Origin: Diphasiastrum complanatum
Taxonomy: Eukaryota > Streptophyta > Lycopodiopsida > Lycopodiales > Lycopodiaceae
Assembly: GCA_029204225.1 (NCBI GenBank)
Contig: CM055098.1
Location: 14,462,533-14,526,532, forward strand
DNA: 64,000 nucleotides
Direction: 5' to 3'
Shown here: piece by piece, positions 1 to 11,788 of the stretch
How positions within the stretch are numbered: the stretch's first letter is position 1
How the letters are laid out: each line of letters begins with the position of its first letter
The notes under the pieces: model-generated
What the model saw: the letters and a program-made list of their open reading frames with translations, nothing else
Databases searched by the model: none
What the model was told of the DNA's origin: nothing
Made by a program: the position numbers and the translations under genes

Positions 1-1263
1 TCTTTTCTTTAATGTAATAAAATAGAGAGATTGAATTATAAGGGTTATAAATTTTTTTCTTGGTATTCTATTCATCTAGTTATTAGACAATGATTTGTTC
101 ATCATAAGTTAGTAGATACTGACTCATAAAATAAACATCTCTTGATGACCAATTGAATCCATTCTACATTCTATTCTAAACACAAAATCTCATGAAACAA
201 GTCAAAATTTAAAAAAGTGTACAATTTAACAAGTTTTCAATGTTTGTCCAAAAACCTGGTTTTTCAAAAAAAATCTATCCAAATTTATTAGAAATTATCA
301 CAAGAACATGCTTTTTGACTCCAAAAATCAATACGTCATAGATATGTTGTCATTGTCAACTCAAATTGAAAGCAAGCACATTCACATCTTAGAGATTGAT
401 ATCATTAACTCTTCATATTTATATCTCAATTGCACATTCGTGCCTTAGCGTGCATATTCTAATTAAGAAGCAATGTTTAATTAATCAGATGTCATTATAT
501 GCGGGAGATATCCAAGAAAGCAAAGTGAGTTACTTATCAATTAAAAAATGGTCATCATTCAAGTCATGTGATATCACAAAGAAATAATAGACCGTAGAAC
601 TATTATGGGCTTTAACATGAAATCTTTTGAAATGGAACAATATCCTAAAAATGGGTAACCGTTTTTTAATTTTTTAATTTTTGCCAAAAACATGCTTTTT
701 CATGAATTTTTTTTCAAAAACCACAAATTTTTTTTGCAAACAATATGCTCTTTAGCAAAAAAAAAAAAAAAAACCTTGTAAAATGTAAAAAAAAATAGAA
801 TTTTTAATAAAATCTTTAAAATTAAAAATATTAAAAATATGCAAAATATACAAAGATTCATAGTGTTTTGATAGTCTAAATTGACTTTCATGAAAATAAC
901 TCGCAAAATACATTTGCAGCCAGTTACAATAAACCCACAAATTTTGAAAACACTGAAAACAAATTTTTTTCTTTTTTTATAATTCAAATTCCAAAGAATT
1001 CTCACTAAGTCCTCTCAACTCAGTGCTTGAAATATTATCAAGACTTTCTTTTTCAGTTGAAGAAGTTGACGATTCATCTTCCTCATTAGAATCTACTAGC
1101 AAACTGAAATCTGAATCGGCATCAAATGTTGAGAGAAAATTTTGTAATGTGGCTTTGCTACATTGTATTTTTATACAATACAAGGTGCTGCCAGAGAGAT
1201 CTTTAAGTTTGTAAAAAGAAGAGCTTACACTCTCTGCATCGCTCATTGAATGATGATCGCCCA
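1..1263. repeat. Dispersed repeat family R, copy 1 (truncated by window start)
   Basis: This AT-rich stretch shares long diverged blocks with 7219-8175 and 38690-39068. Examples are the block around 'gttattagacaatgatttg' (about 79-97; also near 7355 and 38890), the block 'catctcttgatgaccaattg' (about 136-155), and the block at 345-460 that matches 8050-8170. Block order differs from copy 2: the 345-460 block lies before the acidic ORF here but after it in copy 2, so this copy looks like a deleted unit followed by a second partial unit. The repeat has no recognisable terminal repeats or transposase. The left end is outside the window. Confidence 0.7.
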
Positions 1264-1264
1264 T
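977..1264 (-). pseudogene. Acidic, Ser/Glu-rich ORF carried by repeat family R
   Basis: A 95-codon open frame reads from ATG at 1264 to a stop near 977. The C-terminal half is acidic and serine-rich (VDSNEEDESSTSSTEKES) and ends LSENSLEFEL. The dispersed copy at about 7811-7990 preserves the same minus-strand frame in its last ~40 codons, with VDSNEEHELS aligned to VDSNEEDESS and NENPLDFD to SENSLEFEL. Two diverged copies keeping the frame suggest the segment was once coding, probably the C-terminus of a longer protein of a mobile element. The N-terminal third overlaps antisense with the methylase relic that starts near 1265, so the ATG at 1264 may be accidental. No domain is recognised and I assign no function. 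Confidence 0.4.
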
Positions 1265-1950
1265 TTAAGTACACAGAAGTGCAAGATGTCGTTGCTGGTT
1301 TCCTGGAGGTCACTACTGCTCCGCTTTGGGGGATGGTTATATTTAACTCCAGTTGGCAACAAGTAGGTGTTCACAAGCCTCTATTGGAAGTGTGCAATGT
1401 AGGAATAGAGAATGTCATTTGGTAAATCCTGACTGTCATTAAACATATATACTTACAAGTCTTTTTATTATTTTAAACATATCATGTCATTTGGTTTTTT
1501 GACTATTTGCTTTCGATGTTTGTAGGTACAAACCAAATGTGTGCAATTCTAGTGGTGCATGCCTCTATAATGAAATTGAATATCTCAGCATCGGTTACTT
1601 CTCTAGCGATGAGATCCATGATGCACTACAACATTGTAGAGAACATAGATTTTGAAAATCATTTTGATTTTTTTGTAGTGACAAAAAAACTTAAAAATTC
1701 GATGACTGGTTCTGTGGCTTGTCCATATCAAAACCCACAACAACTTGTAAATAAATTAATTGAAATGTTTTTTCATCCCGCAGATTGGATTTTAGATTTA
1801 TTTAGTGGTAGTGGCACTACTAGTGCATGTGTTGTCCAAAAGGGCAGACATGTTGCGGCCATAGAATTAGATGAGAATTTAGCAAGTTTTGTTAAGATGA
1901 GGCTAGTTGGTATTGTAGTTTTGCTTGATGCAGTTTCAAGACGTTGGTAA
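1265..1950 (+). pseudogene. DNA N4/N6-methylase-like relic (two exons, frameshifted)
   Basis: The distal part encodes ILDLFSGSGTTSACVVQKG followed by HVAAIELDEN. This is the S-adenosylmethionine-binding FxGxG region and following acidic strand of N6_N4_Mtase (PF01555-type) DNA methylases. Upstream, an exon-like stretch (about 1265-1421) encodes FLEVTTAPLWGMVIF and GIENVIW. It ends at a GT donor, and a TTTGTAG acceptor near 1526 joins it in frame to YKPNVCNSSGACLYNEIEYL. The frame breaks near 1650 (stop after REHRF) and resumes in the frame that carries DLFSGSGTT. The catalytic (D/N/S)PP(Y/W) motif expected N-terminal to this is not visible. Related genes are known from early land plants, where DN4MT enzymes of Marchantia make 4mC; whether this relic belongs to that clade is inference. 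Copia debris follows at once, so the 3' end is lost. Confidence 0.6.
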
Positions 1951-1984
1951 GTTGGGCCCCTTGAAAACGGTATCGCATGACTTT

Positions 1985-2210
1985 ACATAGCGACAGTCAG
2001 AGTGGCATTCATCTAGCAAAGAATCCAGTGTTCCATGCGAGAACTAAACACATTGAGATTCAGTATCACTTTATACGTGAGAAGCTGCTGAGTTGTGAAA
2101 TTCATGTTGTTCATTGTAGCACAGATAACAACTAGCTGATATGTTCATTAAGCCACTTACTGGAGAAAAGTTTTATAAGTTTAGATCAAAGCTTTCTGTA
2201 CTTAAACTTT
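1985..2210 (+). mobile_element. Ty1/copia RNase H C-terminal fragment
   Basis: A 75-codon reading stretch encodes SGIHLAKNPVFHARTKHIEI, then YHFIREKLLSCEIHVVHCST and ADMFIKPLTGEKFYKFR. This is the C-terminal end of copia RNase H. One stop or frame slip lies near 2135 (DNN then stop). It is followed by a purine-rich run and an LTR, which is the expected order at the 3' end of a copia element. The rest of pol is missing. Confidence 0.8.
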
Positions 2211-2268
2211 GTTGACTTTGAAGCTATGTATATGACTATATAAAAAGTAGACTCTACTTTAAGAGAGA

Positions 2269-2540
2269 GAGTTAGAATTAAAGTAGAATCACTGTGTTAC
2301 TATACTGTGGGTCCTATCAGTGAATAAGGATCAGTTGGCCTCACCACGAGGCAAGTCGACGGGACACGCGTCCTGCCAATGGCAACCTGGGTCATGCATG
2401 GGTTGCCTGAGTGAACAACTATATGTACAAAGTAATTTCATTTTGAGAAATACAGTTGCTATGTGAGCTTGTTGTGGAGAGTGTTTTCTGTCTGTGTTAC
2501 TGTGTAGCATAATCTGTGTTCCTGTGCAAAGCAAATTCTA
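2269..2540 (+). repeat. Copia LTR, family L1
   Basis: This ~270-bp segment starts TTAGAATTAAAGTAGAATCA and ends near CAAATTCTA. It matches 62580-62849 almost end to end, including the central GAGGCAAGTCGACGGGACAC region (GAGGCGAGTCGACGGGACAC in the copy) and GGGTCATGCATGGGTTGCCT. The copy at 62.6 kb is followed directly by a tRNA-Met primer site, which proves the LTR identity. Here it follows a copia RNase H tail, so it is that element's 3' LTR. A different copia pol begins within 10 bp of its end. Confidence 0.85.
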
Positions 2541-2546
2541 AGTAGG

Positions 2547-4024
2547 AGTACGACTCAATCATGAAGAACAAGACTTGGAGACTTGTTCAACTACCTACAG
2601 ATAAAAGGCTATTGGATGCAAGCGGGTCTATAGGACTAAGTACAAATCAGATGGTTCTATAGATAAACATAAGGCAAGATTGGTGGCAAAAGGTTATGCT
2701 CAACAGGAAGGGATTGACTATGAGGAAACTTTTGCACTGGTTGCTAAGTCTACTACTATGAGGACTGTTTTATCATTGGCAGCTCAGTGTGAATGGGATA
2801 TTCAACAAATGGATGTAAAGAGTGCATTCCTGAATGGACTTCTAGAGGAGGAAGTCTACATGGAGCAGCCAGAGGGATACATAGTAGCAGGACATGAAGA
2901 TAAGGTTTGCAGGTTGGACAAGGCATTATATGGACTTAAGCAGGCACCCAGGGCGTGGTACACGAGGATTGACATGTACTTTGAGGAGCTTGGCTTTCAG
3001 AGTAGTTCGGAGTATACAATTTATGTTTTGGTCAGGAATAATCATATTGTTATTGTAGTGATGTACGTGGATGATCTTATTATTACAAGATCAAATCATA
3101 GTATGATTCAGGGAATCAAGAAAGATCTCTCATCAGAATTTGATATGAAAGACCTTGGTTCACTACAATATTTTCTTGGGATTGAGGTATGGAGAATAGC
3201 ACAAGGACTATTCATTTCTCAATCTAAGTATGCTCATGAAATTTTGAAAAGTTCAATATGTCAGAGTGCAAGCCTATTTCTACACCATATGATAGTGGAT
3301 ATAAGCTTACTAAAGCTGAGGAAGATCAGGATGTAGATGAGACATTATATAGAAAGCTTGTTGGAAGCTTAGTCTATCTAACTACTACAAGACCAGATAT
3401 TGCTTATGCTGTGAGTATGGTTAGTCAGTTTATGGCTAAGCCTAAGCAAATTCATTGGAAAGTTGCTAAGCGAATACTCAGATATATCCAAGGCACTTTA
3501 AGATTTGGTATTCTCTATGGTAGACAAGATGATTTGAAGTTACAGGGATATGTGCATGCTGATTGGGCTGGAGATGCGGAAGACCGAAGATCTACTACAG
3601 GTTATGTTTTTAGTCTTGGTTCTGGTGCTATCTCTTGGAGTTCAAAGAAGCAACATACTATTGCTTTATCATCTACAGAGGCAGAATATCCAGCTACTAC
3701 GAGTGCAACATGTGAAGCAATATGGTTGCGAAGTATTCTACATGATCTACATATGGTACAAGATTCACCTACGGTACTTCAATGTGACAATCAGAGTTGT
3801 ATTAAATTGGCAAAAAATCCAGTTTTTCATAGCAGGACAAAGCATATTGAAGTACAACAACACTTCATCAGAGAGAAAATTCAAAGTAAAGAAGTGGAGC
3901 TTATCTATTGCCCTACGGAAGAGCAAGTTGCAGATATCTTTACCAAAGGTCTTGGCAAAGAAAAATTTCAGAAGTTTAGAGAACTTCTAGGAGTAATAGA
4001 TAACAAAGTAAACATTAAGGGGGA
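2547..4024 (+). pseudogene. Ty1/copia pol (reverse transcriptase-RNase H), frameshifted
   Basis: The segment encodes the reverse transcriptase and RNase H of a copia polyprotein, entered part-way at EYDSIMKNKTWRLV. Visible motifs are [25 protein letters not shown], the catalytic box MYVDDLIITRS, the chain KLVGSLVYLTTTRPDIAYA, and the RNase H signatures HADWAGDAEDRRSTTGYVF, SSTEAEYPATT and CDNQSCIKLAKNP. It ends KVNIKGEC then stop. There are two visible lesions: a frame slip near 2620 and a one-base loss near 3250 that splits reverse transcriptase from RNase H. Otherwise the protein is well preserved, so the copy is fairly young. Gag, protease and integrase are absent. A polypurine tract (AAGGGGGAG) at about 4017-4025 leads into the 3' LTR. 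Confidence 0.92.
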
Positions 4025-4025
4025 G

Positions 4026-4483
4026 TGTTAGAAATTAAAGTTTATTTGACACCCCTTAATGATAGTTTGGCCATGCCTGCGTGCTATTTTTAGGGGCCAT
4101 TACTATTTATAATAAGTCATATTTTAGGGTCATTACTATTTATAGTAAATTTGTTTTTTAGTCATGCATGTAGGTGGGTGCACTACTACTAGAATAGGAT
4201 TTGCTTTTATCACTTAGAAACTCATCTTGGGTGTTTACCCAATATAGGTAGTAATTATAGCAATTAGTTTTTTGTCTTTTGCTATTTACTTTAGGCTCAT
4301 TAGCTTTTATCAATCATTAGAGAAACTATTTAAGAAGGCTAGCGCCCTACCACAATCATTCCATTCAATTCAATGAGCTAGAGCAATTGCTCAATTCTCT
4401 TATGATCTGAATTCTCTCTATGCTTGGGTTTTGTGTGAGTGCTAGTAGGACTAGTATCTCCATCTAGAATTTGTATCACAAAT
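4026..4483 (+). repeat. Copia 3' LTR, family L2
   Basis: It begins TGTTAGAAATTAAAG directly after the polypurine tract AAGGGGGAG and probably ends TTGTATCACA near 4483. A short internal direct repeat (CATTACTATTTATA at about 4099 and 4131) lies in it. No second copy is present in the window, so the right edge is approximate. Confidence 0.75.
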
Positions 4484-7218
4484 TTTGACAGATCTGCACC
4501 CCTCCTCTAGAGGGCTTAATAGTGTTTGCATGCATGTACTTTGGATCAATAGCATTTTGGTTTATTTTTTCCAACCTATGCCTAATCATTCGGACTACAT
4601 GATTTTTGACCCATTAATGTTGCTTGTTGCATGTTTTGTTTTTCTTGTCCATTTCCTTTACATGTGGAAATTGTATGAAATCGCATGTGCACCCTTGAAA
4701 ATACCGTCTTGCAAGCTTAAACCACTTGCAAAACATTATATGCTATAGAGGCACTACTCTTCGTGTTTAGGGTTGGTGTCTATAATTCCAGCTAATTCTT
4801 ATAAACCCAATCTATGGAACGACTATGGAGACTATCACAATGCTACTGATGAAACGTAATCAACAATGGGTGAGCTTGTCTTTGATCCTCCCAATTAGTG
4901 GATATTGAGTACCTGAAAAGGAACAAGAGTATCCTAAGCTATACACATGAGTATCCAAATCAACCATGGCTCACTCGACTACTCATTGAGACCCTAAGTA
5001 ACCAAGAGTGATAAGCCAAGAGTGATAAGACAACCATAGTGTATGCACTCATGAGAAAGTAGTTGTCTAGAATTTCTCTAGCCTATCCAAACACATTTTT
5101 GCCTCATTTCAAAGATGCTATCACAATATAGTGTATGCACTCACGAAAGCTACACTACCCAAATCTATGGTAGAAAATAACTTTTGATTAATGATTAGTC
5201 GTAGGGTACTGACTGAAGTGAGCTAATTTGTGCTTGTAGCAAACCTTTTTCATGAATCAATCAATATCAAGTTTCCCTCCAAGTATCATTTTCATCCTTT
5301 GAGACACATAAGCCTCAAGAGAACCTCTCTTGATACTTATAGACTCCATACTTCCTTTGGAGCATGACTAGGTCCCTTTGAAGGTAATCATGATTTTTGA
5401 ACCCTTGCTAACTACACCACCTCTACTACATATCATCTATCTTGATTTGTATGAACTTAGGTTTCGGACACATCTTTAAGGACCTTGGTGTAGTTTAATA
5501 CATGCCACTTCACATGTATATTAATCAGTATTATCGGAACTTCTATGCATGCCTGCATAGACTAAGTTCCCTTTAATACGATCCTTAATTTTCCTAAGCT
5601 TCTCTGCACGTCTGCATAGGCTAAGTTCCCTTTAATGTGTTCCTTAGTGTTTTACTCTGTATAACTGAGTCTGGTACACAACTACCATACTAAATCTTAC
5701 AGTCACTATTCCTAAGAAACTCTGCGGCAACTTGCAGATTTACTTATGTACTAACCCTTCTGAAACTCAGGGATCTTACACTCGCGTATAACTAAATCAT
5801 ACCTTAGAGTTCTTAATACTCTCTTACGCCCTACGCATACCTTTGTGTACACGATCAAATGTTGAGCCGTACAAAGAGAGATACATATAATCAACCTCAG
5901 CCAGCTGCATGTGGAATGCCACCAAACTAGTGGTTTACAAGAAACCCATCTAGCTCAATAACAACTAACCATGCACTTGTCCTTGCATGAGGTTAACTTT
6001 GGCTTACACCGATGAAGTGTCCTAGCCCACTAAACTTCTCTCCACATAGGTCCACTTCAACCTTGTACCATAAGTTGTGGCATTTAATGCCAATGCCAAT
6101 GCGCGGCAAGTTTACCCCGTCACGCCTAACCTCTTAGGTACCTTGCGAGCCACCCATTTTCCGGCTAAATTCCTCGGATGTGTTGACGCCACCATGCCGC
6201 ACATGTCTCCGTGCACTTGGCGTCACATTAACGCCACAATGGTGCCACCTCACTACTACAAATTCTATCTGTCAATTGTTTTGTCACCCAACACTTCATG
6301 CTTTTCAAGCTTTCTAGTTTTTATAAAGGTCAATGTTTTTTGCATTTTTTTTGCTCGCCCATTCTTCTCAAGATAAATAGAATTGAAATGCTACTAACCG
6401 TTAACACAACCCTGTAACAAGATCAAAAATAAATTGCAATATTATGTCATTCCTTAATCATGTGTTGGCATGTCTAGCAACTTTTGAAAGATAATTATTC
6501 TCAAAACATAAACAATTGTAAGTAACACATTTTATGCTATATTAGAATTGCATATATTACCGTAAAAAACAAAAAAGGTAACAAGAACATGCAAATTTAA
6601 CTACTATATAATATACTCACCATCAATATCATCAATCCAGCACTGCTCCATTCCCCCAACTTCTATAGACATTACAAACAAAAAAAGAAAATATTATAAA
6701 GTAGCACAAAAGTGGTTTAAAAGTAAAAGTACACTAGGATTTTTTCCCTATTCTATAATAAACAATGAAAATGACCAAGGTCGATTCTATATCCATATTG
6801 GACTGTAACAATTTTTGTTTCTACAGGTCCTTGTTGGGATTTTGATGTCTTTGGTCTTCCTTTTGTTGGATCAGTGCATAGCTTGAGGTTAAAATCCAAC
6901 GACGAGATTCTATATGGTTGGGTGGTTGAGATCCATAGTTTATTTTGGTTTTCTTATAAGTTGGATCCCGTTGTGATCTTTACACTTTGCTATTACTTGT
7001 GCATTCAGACTTGTGATAAAGGCACATGATTGTAGGGAAGGAGAGCTCAATGAGACAAGGCTTCTAAAGTCATTAGGTCATCATTTCATTGTTTCTGCTT
7101 TCTAGAGTTAAAATAGTATTAAAGACTAGTGTTAAAATTAATGTTACTGCTTGAAATTAGTGCTTGAGTAATGTTAATGCTTGAGATTGGAATCAATATA
7201 AAGCCATAGTTACTCTTA
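4484..7218. other. Intergenic DNA, no gene recognised
   Basis: No coding stretch I can defend. It holds a ~59-bp two-copy degenerate tandem repeat at about 5541-5658 (shared core CTAAGTTCCCTTTAAT), and short recurring phrases such as 'gtgtatgcactca' near 5040 and 5130. The open frame at 6077-6376 has no recognisable domain. Repeat family R copy 2 begins at 7219. Confidence 0.6.
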
Positions 7219-8175
7219 TCAACAATTATTGAGTATTGTCTATTTGGTCCGTAATCTCTGTAGTATTGTAGCATTCCATTCTAATTCATAGTCATACCAA
7301 TATAGCATGGTTATATCATAACACGCTATTTTTTCTGGTATTCTATTTATCTAGTTATTAGACAATGATTTGTTCATCATAAGTTACTAGATACCGATTC
7401 AAAAAATAAACATCTCTTGATGACCAATTGAATCCATTCTACATCCTATTTTAAACACAAAATCTCATGAAACGGGTCAAAATTCCAAAAAGTGTTCAAT
7501 TTAACAAGTTTTAAATGTTTGCCCAAAACTCTGGTTTTTCAAGAAAAATCTATACAAATTTATTGGAAATTATTACAAAAACAGACTTTTTTACTTTAAA
7601 AATCAATACATCATGCCCAAAAAATTTGAACCTTGTGAAAAACTATCCAAATAAAAAATGATCATTGGTGAATAAAATACATAGGTTTTCAATATTCTAA
7701 ATCAACTTTCTTTTTAAAAACTCATAAGATACGTTCGATGTAGGCTTTATGCTGAATCCACAAAATCTTGAAGACACTGAAAACATTTTTTATTATGGTT
7801 TTTTACTAGTCAAAATCCAAGGGGTTTTCATTGATTGCTCTCAACTCAAAGATGGAATTCTCAAAATTCTCTTTTTCAACCAATGAAATTGACAACTCAT
7901 GTTCTTCATTAGAGTCTACTGGCATATTTTCATATGAGTCATCATTAAACATTGACAAAAAAAATTATGCAGTGTGACTTTTATTTGTTCTACAAAGTTG
8001 AAGATCACGGTTAACCAAGATATTCTTGCAAAATAAAAATTATTGACTTTCATAGATGAGTTGTCATTGTCAACTCAAATTAAAAGCAAGCACATCCACA
8101 TCTTAGAGATTGATATCATTAACTCTTTATATTTATATCTCAAGTTCGTGCCTTAGTGTGCATATTTATATTCAT
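7219..8175. repeat. Dispersed repeat family R, copy 2
   Basis: The left edge coincides with that of copy 3: both begin CAACAATTATTGAG, with unrelated DNA before it. It shares 'gcattccattctaattcata' with copy 3 and the acidic-ORF block (7811-7990) and the 8050-8170 block with copy 1. The acidic ORF is frameshifted here. The right edge, near 8175, is about 490 bp upstream of the P450 start codon, so the repeat borders the P450 promoter. Confidence 0.75.
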
Positions 8176-8399
8176 GTCGTGTGCATTTCAACCCATGGGA
8201 CGGGACGGGCCCACCGCACCTTTTTGACAAATTGAGACTCCAATGTCTGAATTTGGAGCAAATTTAAGAGACTGAATTTCAAGATTCCATGACTTTGTCT
8301 TTTCTGGTCTCATCAAGACTTGATCGTCTCCCATCATCCATGATCCCACTCTCAATGCACACCAACATTGCGTGCTTCACATGCCCACCTTAGCCTCCT

Positions 8400-8668
8400 T
8401 AGGCATTGGGTGAGAAAATGCTATTGTACACGACCATTGACTGCTTCGCACACCAATAAAGGTTCTAGCGCGTTGCCAGCTGCACTACTACACACAGACA
8501 CATAAAAAAACATATACATACACATATATACTACATAGTACATACACAAACAGATGGAATGACACTCATACTATTTTGCAAACCAGATTTTGTTCAGAGA
8601 GGGATAGACTCCTATAGAGTGAGAGTGAGAGTGAGACTAGTGAGAGTGGCAAAGAGAGAATAAATTAG
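8400..8668 (+). promoter_or_regulatory. Putative P450 promoter and 5' leader
   Basis: An A/T-rich run with ACATATATAC (about 8521-8530) is the best TATA-like candidate, about 140 bp upstream of the start codon. The leader just before ATG is a purine-rich GAGAGT/GAGTGA repeat tract (about 8596-8660). No transcription start can be fixed from sequence alone. Confidence 0.3.
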
Positions 8669-11600
8669 ATGGCGATGGCGGTGTTGTCGGCGGCGGTAGT
8701 TGTATTGATAACAATAATATTGGCACTGTTTCTGCGGAAATGGAGAAAGCTGGGCAACGACGTGAAAGGATTGCCAAAAGGTTCTGTGGGATTACCTTGG
8801 GTGGGAGAGACGATGGAGTTCATGTCTTACTTCTCCACCTCCGATCCCGAACCTTTCGTCAACAACCGCGTCGCCAAGTATGTAAAATATCAACTGCTGT
8901 AACTGCTAGCAATTTCTAACTACCTTGTCTATTTTACTGATGATATTATCCCTCTTGCAGCTTTCTTATACCGTTTTTACAGTTCGTAAATTGTGAGTGT
9001 TAATGTAACCTACCAGCGATCGTGACGATGGATCGAAATGGGTTTCAGATTAGTGTGACTAGATCATGCTCATCTGCAGTATATCTACTGCAGATCCTCG
9101 AGTTGATTGGTCGTCGCATCCTCGCGCGCTCATTTGTATTGCTATTTGCATGGCAGGTATGGAAAGGTTTTCAAGTCTCATCTGTTCGGAAAACCCACAA
9201 TCATCTCCGCCGATGCTGAATTCAACAAGTTTGTGATGCAGAACGACAAGAGGCTGTTCAACATGGGCTACCCCACCTCCTTTGCTGAGATTCTGGGTAC
9301 CTATGACATGCTCATGGTTAACGGTGAGCTTCACAAAAAAATGCGCGGCTATGCCATGACCTTCTTGACTTCCAAAAAGTTACAGGACTACCTGCTCAAT
9401 GACATTGATAGCTATGTGCTGCTGGCCCTAAGCACCTGGAAAGGTCGGGTGGTGAACGTTCAAGATGAAGCTAAAGCTGTAAGACTTGGACGCTTATCAG
9501 TGGGCTACTATGCCTGCATCTCCTATATTATTGCTTAATTAAACACATCAATCTCCTGCAGAAAGTTAAGGTTTGAAATTTTGGAGTTCTTGAACTTAAT
9601 TAGTTTGACCAATTGCTCCTCAACTCAGGCAGCTAGGCGGTCTGCAGGAAGATCTTGGATCCAAAAAACAAATCTTTTCATACGATGTTGTGATTTTGTC
9701 AGAGTACTTCACCCTAGGGCCTACATAATTACAGATTTCATATCTATGTACTGTGAATGCAGTATACGTTTCGTGTGGTGGCGAAACAGCTCATCAGTTT
9801 TGGCCCTGGAGAAGAGTCTGACAGTCTCATGAAGGAGTACTATCAGCTGTTCGACGGCATATTTTCTCTTCCGCTTAAAATTCCTGGCTCCACTTACGCG
9901 AAAGCAGTGCAGGTACATTATTAATCCACTGCCTGATCCTTTTTAAGACGGGCAATAGAAAATCTTAGTACTTCACAAAGCTGCTTCCCCATTCCATCTT
10001 AAATGATGACCATAAGATAGACTGAAGAGAGAGGAGCTTGTCAATTGAGAACCGCTTGCGTCTACAGGCTCGGGGGAGAATTCTAAAGAGACTCACCCAA
10101 GTTATCGATTCAAGAAAAAGTCTTGAGAAAGACGATCACAAGGACTTACTCGCAACTGTGTTCAGTACTGAGATGCGGCCTGAGGATAGGATGAGTAACG
10201 AGCAGATCATGGATTACTTTCTTGGATTGCTCTCGGCTGGACATGTTTCCACAGCAACAGCTGTTCTTTTCGCGATCGCATTCTTGACCGACAGCCCAAA
10301 GGCTTTAAACCAGCTGAGAGTGAGTCCTTTCTCTCTATTAATGAATTGCCCGAGAAGTCCGAAGTTTGCTTTCCTGGAACATGTGTTAGCGTGAGACCTA
10401 CAGGCTTGATTTACAATTTCCATAGAATAAGCTGGAACGACTGCTTATGCTGATGACGGGTACTGCAGGAAGAAAACTTGGCTATTAAAAGAAACCAAAA
10501 GGGGGAAAGACTGTCATGGGAGGCCTACAAGAATAGCATGCCTTTTACATTGGACGTAAGCAGCCTGCAGCATTCTTTCTCTTTCCCTGACTTTAACCTC
10601 GAGATCAACTGCCTAGGCCTTACTTTTCCATACTCTTCGTCCTGCTTTTGCTTCTACAGGTTATCTATGAGACGCTCAGACTTACAAACGTCAGTCATGG
10701 ATTATACCGCACAGCAATAGAGGACATTCAGTATCAAGGTACTTGTGTGTTCAATCATAGATTCCACTGCGCAGGCTCTCAAGAGTCAAAACCTTCACAT
10801 CTTTGTACAATCTGCCCATAATCAAAAACCTCTCTCAATCTTATGCTATTTTGGAAAGTACAAATGCTAATAGAAACCTCAGAATGAATTGAGAGAGCAA
10901 AAGAATTAGACGGGCGCCAGTCCATTGATCAGTGGTTAACTTGACTCCTTGCTTTGACTGCGTAATACTACTTTCCTGACATAACTAAACGCCGTACTGT
11001 ACTGAATCTACTCATCAGGTTACACTATACCAAAAGGATGGACTGTGCTCGCGTACGCCCGTGCTGTGCACCTTGATGGAGACATCTACGAAGACCCTTT
11101 TGCGTTCAACCCATGGCGCTGGAAGGTACTCAACAAGCGCAGCTCTATTAACCATGTCAACTTTCATTCATTCTTTCTGCATGCTCGCTGCGTTTTACAA
11201 ATTACAATAAGTACATGTTCTCACTATTGACTCCTGTATTTCGTATGGAATCAGACTATGTCTCCGACCATGAACAACTTCATGGTATTTGGAGGAGGGC
11301 CCAGACAATGCGCAGGATACGAGCTGGCAAAGCTAGAAATCGCAATGTTCCTTCATCATCTTGTGACCAAATTCAGGTCAGAGGAAACTCTTGATCTAAG
11401 CTTGAAAATTTAGGATTATCTCGTCAGTGGTATTGAATGTCTCGGAACTGAATAAGCTACTCTTAAATGCATGAAGAAACATAATACCTGGGCCTGGCGC
11501 TCGCACCTTCGGCGAGCCAGTACTACTACACAAGCCCAGCTGGTCAAAGACAGTCATCAAAGCTAGTGCATGGGACGTTGATCGCATGCTTGAAATCAAA

Positions 11601-11788
11601 ATGATACTGTACAAGACTACTATACATGGATCGTAAATTGTAATAAACTCTAATCTGTTTTGTTTTTTGATTGATGGTATTGCAGCTGGAAGCCAGTCGA
11701 GCAAGACAAGATGGTGTACTTTCCAACAGTCAGGATGATCAAAGGATTGCCGATCGTGGTGGAGGACTTGATTAATGCTGCGGACTAG
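8669..11788 (+). CDS. Cytochrome P450, CYP85-clan (CYP90-like), nine exons
   Basis: Likely an ER-anchored monooxygenase. Exons placed at GT..AG sites are 8669-8877, 9157-9478, 9763-9912, 10068-10319, 10469-10555, 10660-10738, 11019-11125, 11255-11376 and 11686-11788. They join in frame with no internal stop to 476 residues, the normal family length. Visible features are an N-terminal membrane anchor (about residues 4-22), a proline hinge ([13 protein letters not shown]), the I-helix AGHVST (284-289), K-helix ETLR (344-347), FNPWRW (396-401) and the heme loop [10 protein letters not shown] (414-423, Cys421). Sequence such as [11 protein letters not shown] and the exon layout resemble the CYP85 clan, which makes brassinosteroids, gibberellin precursors and triterpenoids; the substrate cannot be told. 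Odd point: the usual acidic residue of AGx(D/E)T(T/S) is Val. It starts at the first ATG after the purine-rich leader. A broken inverted copy lies at 43083-43562. It is the only intact host gene here. Confidence 0.9.

Noticed and set aside
700-1005. 101-codon Phe/Ile-rich minus-strand frame
   Set aside because: It is produced by A-rich and T-rich low complexity DNA.
10440-10475. Hammerhead-ribozyme-like CTGATGA..GAAA
   Set aside because: The stem II pairing and outer stems do not form, and the site sits at a normal P450 splice acceptor.
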